Shown: one piece after another, positions 1-6,105 of the stretch | Layout of the letters: the number at the start of each line of letters is the position of its first letter | Position numbering within the stretch: the stretch's first letter is position 1 | Assembly: GCA_945877005.1 (NCBI GenBank) | Contig: CAMCQL010000030.1 | Coordinates: 1-13,265, forward strand | Direction: 5' to 3' | Source of the DNA: Chryseobacterium gleum | Lineage (GTDB): Bacteria; Bacteroidota; Bacteroidia; Flavobacteriales_D; Crocinitomicaceae | DNA: 13,265 bases | The notes under the pieces: model-generated | Databases searched by the model: none | What the model was told of the DNA's origin: nothing | What the model saw: the letters and a program-made list of their open reading frames with translations, nothing else | Translations under genes and position numbers: made by a program

Positions 1-225
1 CAATGGTAAATCTCCTTTTATTTTTGTTAAATCAGGCTTTGGAGCTTGAGGATCTCTTGTGGAAAAAGGACTTCCAGATAGGATTACACCTTTGATATTT
101 GAAGTTAAATCAGGAAGATTATTCCAAGGGTGAATTTCACAATAAACATTCAATTCCCTAACTCTGCGCGCAATTAACTGAGTATATTGCGAACCAAAAT
201 CAATTATAAGTATCATTTCTTGCAT
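1..225 (-). CDS. guaA: GMP synthase (glutamine-hydrolysing), N-terminal part, cut by window edge
   Basis: GuaA makes GMP from XMP, ATP and glutamine, the last step of guanine nucleotide synthesis in the cytoplasm. Only the first 75 codons are in the window; the gene continues past the left edge. Reading leftwards from the ATG at 225-223 gives MQEMILIIDFGSQYTQ, then a LIARRVREL stretch, VYCEIHP and GVILSGSP. These are the opening strands of the class I glutamine amidotransferase domain and are hallmarks of GuaA. The catalytic Cys/His/Glu triad and the ATP-pyrophosphatase domain lie outside the window. A second ATG at codon 4 is a possible alternative start. The first fits the family's usual N terminus, but it lies only 4 nt below the predicted -7 box, so the mRNA would be almost leaderless. 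The identification is secure from sequence. Confidence 0.95.
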   Translation of the reverse strand, partial: MQEMILIIDFGSQYTQLIARRVRELNVYCEIHPWNNLPDLTSNIKGVILSGSPFSTRDPQAPKPDLTKIKGDLPL

Positions 226-229
226 GTTG

Positions 230-237
230 CAAAGATA
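230..237 (-). promoter_or_regulatory. Bacteroidota -7 box of the guaA promoter
   Basis: On the minus strand this reads TATCTTTG, a full match to the Bacteroidota sigma-factor -7 consensus TAnnTTTG. The guaA ATG begins only 4 nt downstream (225), so the predicted transcription start falls at or next to the start codon. I see no good -33 TTG at 17-23 nt upstream; that position is occupied by a dyad (248-262). Confidence 0.6.
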
Positions 238-247
238 AGTCGTTTCT

Positions 248-275
248 TTTAACTAAGTTAAATTATATATAATTT
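248..275. promoter_or_regulatory. Two abutting palindromes upstream of guaA (candidate operator)
   Basis: TTTAACT-A-AGTTAAA (248-262) is a perfect 15-base dyad. It overlaps by 3 bases a perfect 16-bp palindrome, AAATTATATATAATTT (260-275). The first dyad sits where the -33 element of the guaA promoter would be. A repressor or activator site is an inference; AT-rich intergenic DNA produces such palindromes by chance fairly often. The rest of 226-387 holds no gene I can see and no confident promoter for the gene starting at 388. Confidence 0.3.
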
Positions 276-387
276 TATGAAGCAAATTATTTGTTATTTT
301 GTAAAATAAAGAGAAGCAATCTTAAATTGATGTCAAACAAATTAAACACTTCGAGTATTTCTTTACTAATTTTCAAGTTTTATCACC

Positions 388-2697
388 ATGCCAATTAAAA
401 TTAATCAATTAATAACCTTATTCTTTCTACTCCCTTTTTTTTCGAATAGTCAAGAAAAAAACAATTTTACAGCAGAAGAAAAAGCCTATCTATACCATAT
501 TGTCAAAAAAAGTCCCATTTTAGAAAAAAATATTGGTCGATATTTTGAATACAAAGGACCAATGATTGAATTTGCAAGTGGCGACATCAATTATGACTCG
601 ATCGAATCAATCATTATCAATCAACCGAATCACTTATTCATTCGAAGTTCAGAAATTTCCAAGTCTCCAAAAGGATTATTGAGTGAGGCAGCCAATAAAA
701 TGGCATTGTGGGAATTAAATAAAATGCTGCTGGCAAAAAGGTTGGACGATGAAGCCGAATTCCCTTTCTACATTCATAAACTAGAAGAATTTGAAAGTAT
801 ATTGATAAAACATTTGCCTACTGTTGCATTAAAAGAAGAAAAAGGGATAAAAAAACCACATAAAAAACTTTACAATCTTCTAGATCCAGGCTTAAGTTTA
901 GACGACAAAATAAAAATGATTGAAACTTATCATTTTTTAAATTCAAACGAGCAATTGGGAACTCTTTCAGCTATCAATCTTTCCATCAATGAATATGTTA
1001 AAAAAAGAACATTCACTTTTTACACAAGTCTTGGTGGTGAAGCAGAAATTTTTGAAAATATTTTAGTCGCTGCTGGAGATGGGAGTAACACCACGGGCTT
1101 ACTTGAAGAAAGAGAAAAAGACGAACAAGGAAGATGGAATAAAGGTCTGCCTAAAGCCGTAGGATTATTCCCTTATCAACTTGAATTCAATAGTGAAATG
1201 AACAAAGGAGCATCGATTGAGCCTTTGAGGTACTCCAAAAACAAGTTAAGAACAGTAGGGAATAATAAAATTACAAATCTCCATTTCGATGTTTGGGGTT
1301 ACAATTCAAAAAAACAAACAACCGTTGTTATCGAACGAAAAGGGCTTTCTTACCATCTTTTTGGATCAGGAAAAACACGTTTTTTATCTCCAGACTCCTC
1401 TTTTTCTGACGGTGCAACATTTCAGAGTATAATTAACCAATTAAAAAACGACAAAATAAAAGTACTTAACGATAAAATCACAGGTAAAAAAGGTTTTGAT
1501 TATTGGATTTCAAATTACGAGAAAAAGAAAACAGAAAGCGCAAAAAAAATCAATAAATACGAACGAGATTATTCTGAATACGGGTATACTTCAATTACAA
1601 CCAAAAACAAAATGTCGCGCAAAGACAAAAAAGAAAGAGAACGGATGATTGAAGAAAATCCAAACCAACCACTTAAAAAGAATTTTCAACCAAAAACAGA
1701 CTCTAACAAAGATAAAAGAAGCCAACTTCAAGAAGCCATCGTTAGAGAAAATGAATCCTACAAATCGTATAAAAAATACATCGCAGACTTAAAATACGAA
1801 AAAGAAAACGCTCAAAAAATACTCGCTGAATACCAACTCAAACTCAACGAATACAATCAATTAATGGGCGAAAAATGGGCGACATATACCTATAAGGACG
1901 GCATCTATACATTTGAAGACTCTACACAATTTGACATGCTCACGCAAGAATTCCAATTCAAAGAAAAAAACAAAGAGGAGGATTTTGAAATTAGATTGCT
2001 ATCCATTCCTTTCTCCTGTTTATCCAAAGATGCTGATGAAGTAATGCTTCATATTCATCTTGCTGATGCAGAACCTTCCTATGACGCCCGCTTACAAATA
2101 CATTTAGAAGATGCTTTTGATTCTGACAAATTTACGATAACTAAACAACTCATAACCAAAGAGGATAGCGTAGCTGTAAAACAATTGTTTGAATCAATCA
2201 TGAATAAAAAACTCCCACTAATCATCTCTAATAAAGGAAATGGAATTGGGAAATGGAACGGACAAAAAACCATTAAAGACGAAAATCCAAATGAATTAAA
2301 TAGCTACCCAGGAGCAACTGAAACAGAAAAACAACAGCAAAGGATGGACAGTACTTTTAGTAGGTTAAGAAAAACTGAATTAATCATTAAAACGAAACAA
2401 ACTATTTTATTTGAAATCAATTCGTATACAGATCCTGTAAGTAGTAATCTATCAATAACAAATCCAAACATACAATCCCTCATGACTAAAAACAACTTAA
2501 GTAAAAATGATGTGTTAAGTGCTTATAGAACAGGATTTGTTTTAAAAAAATTAAAACAAGAATTAAATATATTAGCAGGAGAATATCTAGATCCGCCAAA
2601 TGCAAAAATTGTCATCGATCGTTTGAACACAGAAATAGAAAAATCAAAAATTACAATCGGAAAGACGTCCATCAAACTCACTCAATTATTGCCGTAA
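388..2697 (+). CDS. Exported protein of unknown function, 769 aa
   Basis: I do not recognise this family. The N terminus is a Sec signal peptide: Lys at position 4, hydrophobic stretch at about 8-18, likely SPase I cleavage after S21 (SNS|Q). The mature protein is very rich in Lys, Glu and Asn, has a single Cys (544), and shows no second membrane segment and no T9SS C-terminal domain. Residues 205-375 look like a folded, beta-rich region with aromatic and glycine clusters (FTFYTSLGG at 209-217, HFDVWGYN at 299-306). Residues 376-495 are highly charged; 440-495 is predicted helical, probably coiled coil. Residues 497-585 look beta-rich again and the C terminus (650-769) helical. The start is the first ATG in frame and the only one that gives the signal peptide; no Shine-Dalgarno sequence is seen. 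It has its own strand, between guaA and the DUF3822 operon, so context gives no functional clue. A periplasmic or outer-membrane-associated role is inference. Confidence 0.85.
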   Translation: MPIKINQLITLFFLLPFFSNSQEKNNFTAEEKAYLYHIVKKSPILEKNIGRYFEYKGPMIEFASGDINYDSIESIIINQPNHLFIRSSEISKSPKGLLSEAANKMALWELNKMLLAKRLDDEAEFPFYIHKLEEFESILIKHLPTVALKEEKGIKKPHKKLYNLLDPGLSLDDKIKMIETYHFLNSNEQLGTLSAINLSINEYVKKRTFTFYTSLGGEAEIFENILVAAGDGSNTTGLLEEREKDEQGRWNKGLPKAVGLFPYQLEFNSEMNKGASIEPLRYSKNKLRTVGNNKITNLHFDVWGYNSKKQTTVVIERKGLSYHLFGSGKTRFLSPDSSFSDGATFQSIINQLKNDKIKVLNDKITGKKGFDYWISNYEKKKTESAKKINKYERDYSEYGYTSITTKNKMSRKDKKERERMIEENPNQPLKKNFQPKTDSNKDKRSQLQEAIVRENESYKSYKKYIADLKYEKENAQKILAEYQLKLNEYNQLMGEKWATYTYKDGIYTFEDSTQFDMLTQEFQFKEKNKEEDFEIRLLSIPFSCLSKDADEVMLHIHLADAEPSYDARLQIHLEDAFDSDKFTITKQLITKEDSVAVKQLFESIMNKKLPLIISNKGNGIGKWNGQKTIKDENPNELNSYPGATETEKQQQRMDSTFSRLRKTELIIKTKQTILFEINSYTDPVSSNLSITNPNIQSLMTKNNLSKNDVLSAYRTGFVLKKLKQELNILAGEYLDPPNAKIVIDRLNTEIEKSKITIGKTSIKLTQLLP

Positions 2698-2698
2698 G

Positions 2699-4153
2699 TT
2701 ACTTATCGAAAATAGAATCAATTTCGCTTTTTTCCTTCTCCCTTTCCTCGTTTTGAATTCTTTTTGTAATTGAAAAAAAAACTTTGTCAATGGTCTCATA
2801 ATCACCATTTGGCAGAGGACCTAAGGCAGGAATAGAAGATATAATACCCGTATTATCAATGAGAACATATTGCGGAAATGATTTAGCCTGATACTTTGTA
2901 AATATATCATTCGTAGAGGCAACAGGAGCCACAAACCAAGGCAGTTTAGACAAATATTCTCGTTGTAATTTAGAAACTTTTAGAGTAGAATCGTAGACGG
3001 TTATAAAATCAAAATATTTCTTGTATTTTAAATACATTGGACGAAGCAACTCAAACTCTTTGAGCGATTCATTACTCGAAGGATCAATAAATTGAATGTA
3101 CAAATATTTTTTTTGATAGTTTTTTAATGACACACTATCTTTTACTCCTACATTAAAATCAGGTGCTTTAGCTCCTGGCGTCAATTCAATCAATCTATTC
3201 AAAATATTTCGCGCGATCGAAGCGTGTATTTTAAACAATGAATATCGAGAAACACTATCTAAAATAGAAAGAACATTCGTTTTTGGATAATTTTTATCGT
3301 AATAAATTTCAGAAAGTGTTTGTATCATTGCCAATTCTCGTATTCTTAATTTTTTAAGTGAATACTCTTCTCCCATAGCACTGATCAAAGCAGATGGACT
3401 ACTTCTAATTACAGATTTATACACCTTTGTATTCAAGGCAATGGGAAAACGTCCAATACTATTTTTATAAAAAATTGAAAAATACTTCATATACATCTCA
3501 TTGTCATAAGCAACTGGAAAATCCTTTAGGTAAAAATCAAATTTATCATAATGACTTCTAGAGCCCAAAAAATTAATATCATCAATTACTGCAATTGAAT
3601 AACGGACATATGTTTTAAAAAATGCAGAAGTATCCGACTGATAGTAATTTTGTACACTTAACTTAAAAGTATCTAAAGAATCGGAAAACTGTTTTGTTTT
3701 GGTAGACTTCAGACTAAAATTTGAAGCTAAAAAATTAGTTTTCCATTGATTAAACTCTAAAATTTTATAGTTAATATCTTGGTTATTTAAGTCAAAAAAA
3801 CCTATTTCGAGTTGATTACCATACGGACGATACGCATTATAAGGATCGCGATCTGGAATAGAGACCTGATAAATTGCATTAGGTTGAACAAAAAGCACTC
3901 CTTGATTTTTATCCGCTTTTAAAACGACCTTTTCAATTTTTGAACATTCAAATTGCACTTCAAAAGTACTGTCTTGAAGAACAGTAGTTGAAGTGATTAA
4001 ACTGTCTTTGTAAGACAAATAATCTAAAATTTTAAATACCTCAATTTTTTTACCGAGATAAGCGGAAGCGATACCTTTAATGACTACTTTTTGTTGTGAA
4101 AAAACAACATTAACAACAAATAATAACAGAATAGGAAACAACAACCTCAACAT
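2699..4153 (-). CDS. Exported thioredoxin-fold (TlpA-like) protein lacking the CxxC motif
   Basis: A 484-aa protein with a Sec signal peptide (cleavage near S19|Q20). Residues 22-100 resemble the DUF4369-type beta domain often found in front of Bacteroidota TlpA-like thioredoxins (VVIKGIASAYLGKKIEV). The middle (110-320) is helical and not recognised. Residues 326-465 look like a thioredoxin fold: PGAKAPDF entry motif (326-333), then a strand LYIQFID where TlpA has the active-site strand, and the cis-Pro motif FPQYVLID (426-433). At the CxxC position the sequence is DPSSNES (357-363), with no cysteine; the only Cys in the mature protein is C70. Disulfide reductase activity is therefore unlikely, and a binding or structural periplasmic role is inferred. 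It is the last gene of the operon: only 2 nt separate the coaD stop from its ATG (TAAAGATG). Its stop is 1 nt from the convergent gene's stop. Family assignment is moderate, as it rests on motifs only. Confidence 0.8.
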   Translation of the reverse strand: MLRLLFPILLLFVVNVVFSQQKVVIKGIASAYLGKKIEVFKILDYLSYKDSLITSTTVLQDSTFEVQFECSKIEKVVLKADKNQGVLFVQPNAIYQVSIPDRDPYNAYRPYGNQLEIGFFDLNNQDINYKILEFNQWKTNFLASNFSLKSTKTKQFSDSLDTFKLSVQNYYQSDTSAFFKTYVRYSIAVIDDINFLGSRSHYDKFDFYLKDFPVAYDNEMYMKYFSIFYKNSIGRFPIALNTKVYKSVIRSSPSALISAMGEEYSLKKLRIRELAMIQTLSEIYYDKNYPKTNVLSILDSVSRYSLFKIHASIARNILNRLIELTPGAKAPDFNVGVKDSVSLKNYQKKYLYIQFIDPSSNESLKEFELLRPMYLKYKKYFDFITVYDSTLKVSKLQREYLSKLPWFVAPVASTNDIFTKYQAKSFPQYVLIDNTGIISSIPALGPLPNGDYETIDKVFFSITKRIQNEEREKEKSEIDSIFDK

Positions 4154-4155
4154 CT

Positions 4156-4623
4156 TTAGACGCGATTTAAAATGGATAACTCAGAAACGAAAGGACTTAT
4201 ATCTCCTTTATTTCTTGCGATTTCTCGAATAATTGTTGCACTGATTGGAGCAACTGAAGGATCGGTCATAAAAAAAACAGTTTCAATTCCAGAAATTGAC
4301 AAATTCATTTGAGCAATTGCTTTCTCGTACTCGAAATCATTCGTATCCCGCAATCCTCTTAAAATAAATTTAGCATCAATATCTTTACAAAACTCAACTG
4401 TTAACTTCTGATACGTTTTTACATGAATCATAGGGAATCGATCGTAAATTTTAGAAATCTGCTCTTTTCGTTTTTCAAGTTCAAAAAAATAGTTTTTACC
4501 ACTATTAATACCAATACCTATCACAATTGTATCAAAAAGGGGTATCGCTTTCTTAATAACGCTTTCATGCCCTTTTGTAAAAGGATCAAATGAACCTGGG
4601 AATAATGCAATTTTGGAAGTCAT
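4156..4623 (-). CDS. coaD: Phosphopantetheine adenylyltransferase
   Basis: CoaD transfers AMP from ATP to 4'-phosphopantetheine, giving dephospho-CoA, the penultimate step of coenzyme A synthesis in the cytoplasm. The 155-aa protein has the usual length. It opens with ALFPGSFDPFTKGH, which contains the nucleotidyltransferase T/HxGH motif (T16-H19). Further family marks are ILRGLRDTNDFEYE (87-100) and the C-terminal ISATIIRE (127-134), corresponding to the ISSSxxKE-type ATP-binding loop. It is third in the DUF3822-rsmD-coaD-thioredoxin-fold operon, 46 nt after rsmD. That gap is AT-rich, contains the short palindrome TTTAATATTAAA, and shows no full -7 box, so I infer co-transcription. An rsmD-coaD pair is common in bacteria. 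Assignment is secure. Confidence 0.97.
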   Translation of the reverse strand: MTSKIALFPGSFDPFTKGHESVIKKAIPLFDTIVIGIGINSGKNYFFELEKRKEQISKIYDRFPMIHVKTYQKLTVEFCKDIDAKFILRGLRDTNDFEYEKAIAQMNLSISGIETVFFMTDPSVAPISATIIREIARNKGDISPFVSELSILNRV

Positions 4624-4669
4624 TTAATTTAATATTAAAATTGGTTATCAAAATAATACCATAGTGTGA

Positions 4670-5209
4670 TTATGCATTAAAAAAACTGAAATTTACATTT
4701 CCGTAGTTTTTTACGCGTTCAAAATTTGGATGATCTGAAAAATCAGTTTTTTTTCCGTGTTCAACTACTAAAAGTCCTTCTTCTGTTTTCAATAAATTAC
4801 GTTCAAAAATCAATGCAATTAAATCATCATAAAAAGAAATTTCATAAGGCGGATCCATAAAAATCAAATCATACGTTTGCTCACATCTTCGAACATAGTC
4901 CCTAACATCTGCTTTAACAACGTTCATTACTTGATTTAAATTGTTCTCGTCAATCATTTTCTGAATAAAACGGCAACAATTATAATTCGTATCTACACTC
5001 GTAATCATTCCCGCTTCCCTAGAAGCAAACTCCAGAGAAATATTCCCTGTCCCTGCACACAAATCTAAAATTTTCAAATCAGATAAATCTACTGCATTTT
5101 CCAACACATTGAATAAACCCTCTTTAGCAAAATCAGTTGTTGGTCTTGACGGAAAATTTTTTGGTGGGGTGAATCTTTTAGACTTTAAAAAACCTCTTAC
5201 TATACGCAC
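4670..5209 (-). CDS. rsmD: 16S rRNA (guanine-966-N2)-methyltransferase RsmD
   Basis: RsmD methylates N2 of G966 (E. coli numbering) in helix 31 of 16S rRNA, using S-adenosylmethionine. The 179-aa sequence shows the family order: MRIVRG start, SRPTTDFAKEGLFNVL (21-36), SAM-binding motif I as LDLCAGTGNISLEF (48-61), acidic SVDTN (70-74), and the catalytic MDPPY (117-121) that marks N2-guanine/N6-adenine methyltransferases. The tail EHGKKTDFSD...YGNVNFSFF is typical of Bacteroidota RsmD. The start is GTG (5209-5207), supported by the conserved MRI N terminus. The gene overlaps the end of the DUF3822 gene by 10 nt (5200-5209), which suggests translational coupling. Assignment is secure. Confidence 0.95.
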   Translation of the reverse strand: MRIVRGFLKSKRFTPPKNFPSRPTTDFAKEGLFNVLENAVDLSDLKILDLCAGTGNISLEFASREAGMITSVDTNYNCCRFIQKMIDENNLNQVMNVVKADVRDYVRRCEQTYDLIFMDPPYEISFYDDLIALIFERNLLKTEEGLLVVEHGKKTDFSDHPNFERVKNYGNVNFSFFNA

Positions 5210-5964
5210 GACAAATGAAATTTAGGTAAAGAAGGAACTTTTTGTTCCAAACATTGTATTTCTTTAAAAGTCTCAATTTTTAACCATTTCTCATAAAAGT
5301 CTAAAAACTTTACGTCATTCGCTTCTTGTGAGATATGGAAATAAAGTTTCCCTTTTAATGGTTGAACCTCAGATTGCTGTAGAGTAAATGAAATGAAATA
5401 CAATAAATCATCACAATTTGTGTATTCAAAAGTATTTACAAACAAAAACTTACTATCATGAATTACTTGTAATAAAAAATAATTATGATACAATACTAAT
5501 GTAAGTTCTAAACCTGATTTTGATTTTTCGATAGATTGACGTAAAATATTTGAAAATGCATGCTGAATAATTATTCGAGGATACTTTATTACAAAAAAAC
5601 TTTTAACCCACAGGGGAATTTCAAATACATTCACTACACCAATTTCTCCGATCGAATTATAATCCAAATTCGATAAAACAGCTTCTTTATTAAAGCAATT
5701 TGAAAAAATAGTTCCTAAATCACTTGCTTTACGAACAGCTGAAGGAACAAAAACTGTTTGTGAAGAAATCCATGCCAATGAATAAAAATCATACGAACCC
5801 AAATTCAACTCATTCAACAAAGTTGTAATTTGACCCTTCTGATCTTTCTCATTGTCGGATTGAAATGTAACGACACCTTTGGTATCAACAATATTGTCAG
5901 GCCTCAATTCGAAGACTCCAAAAGATTTCGCACTTAATTCAAAAACTATATGTGATTCAGCCAT
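5200..5964 (-). CDS. DUF3822 family protein
   Basis: A 254-aa cytoplasmic protein without signal peptide or membrane segment. It fits DUF3822, a Bacteroidota family that I recall as having an actin-like (ASKHA) ATPase fold but no known function. Supporting stretches are SSQTVFVPSAVR (67-78), VNVFEIP (111-117) and the C-terminal FVNTFEYTNCDDLLYFISF. In the family these correspond to FTLVP-, VYxIP- and NxFxFxTxEDFLYY-like signatures. The usual nucleotide-binding glycines of ASKHA proteins are not obvious, so ATPase activity cannot be claimed. It is the first gene of the operon, has its own promoter (6000-6034), and overlaps rsmD by 10 nt. DUF3822-rsmD adjacency is, to my knowledge, common in Bacteroidota, so a link to ribosome or RNA modification is a guilt-by-association inference. 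The start is the ATG that begins MAESHIVFEL. Confidence 0.85.
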   Translation of the reverse strand: MAESHIVFELSAKSFGVFELRPDNIVDTKGVVTFQSDNEKDQKGQITTLLNELNLGSYDFYSLAWISSQTVFVPSAVRKASDLGTIFSNCFNKEAVLSNLDYNSIGEIGVVNVFEIPLWVKSFFVIKYPRIIIQHAFSNILRQSIEKSKSGLELTLVLYHNYFLLQVIHDSKFLFVNTFEYTNCDDLLYFISFTLQQSEVQPLKGKLYFHISQEANDVKFLDFYEKWLKIETFKEIQCLEQKVPSLPKFHLSCV

Positions 5965-5999
5965 AGGATTCAGTTGAATGTATTTTTATTAATTAAAAA

Positions 6000-6034
6000 C
6001 AAATCTACTATTTTTTAAGCGTTGAAAATCAAAA
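6000..6034 (-). promoter_or_regulatory. Promoter of the DUF3822-rsmD-coaD operon
   Basis: On the minus strand a -7 box TAGATTTG (6007-6000) is a full match to TAnnTTTG. A -33 element TTTTG (6034-6030) lies 22 nt upstream, within the 17-23 nt range of Bacteroidota promoters. The predicted leader to the DUF3822 ATG is about 30 nt. Confidence 0.6.
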
Positions 6035-6036
6035 CC

Positions 6037-6045
6037 TGTGGATAA
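6037..6045 (-). promoter_or_regulatory. DnaA-box sequence in the divergent promoter region
   Basis: The plus strand reads TGTGGATAA, so the minus strand carries TTATCCACA, the perfect consensus DnaA box. It lies between the two back-to-back -33 elements (6030-6034 and 6068-6070), where a bound protein could affect both promoters. It is a single copy, so a replication origin is not implied. A chance match in AT-rich DNA is possible. Confidence 0.4.
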
Positions 6046-6067
6046 ATCAAGTATAATAGAGATTCAA

Positions 6068-6099
6068 TTGTGAACCTGTTCAATTTCTAATTAAATTTG
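6068..6099 (+). promoter_or_regulatory. Promoter of the RecD/Pif1-like helicase gene, with overlapping dyads
   Basis: A -33 TTG (6068-6070), a 21-nt spacer and a -7 box TAAATTTG (6092-6099) match the Bacteroidota promoter pattern fully. The ATG at 6106 is only 6 nt past the box, so the leader would be about 3 nt. Two inverted repeats sit on the promoter: TGAAC-CT-GTTCA (6071-6082) in the spacer, and AATTG...CAATT (6066-6070 with 6081-6085) overlapping the -33. These could be an operator. Confidence 0.6.
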
Positions 6100-6105
6100 C
6101 TTTCT

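Noticed and set aside
1348..1377. LFGSGKT in the unknown 769-aa protein (residues 324-330) looks like a nucleotide-binding P-loop.
   Set aside because: The Gly expected five residues before the GKT glycine is His 323, there is no hydrophobic strand plus Walker B partner, and the protein is exported, so ATP binding is unlikely.
6037..6045. A replication origin at the DnaA box.
   Set aside because: Only one box is present, with no cluster of boxes, no clear unwinding element and no dnaA or dnaN nearby.
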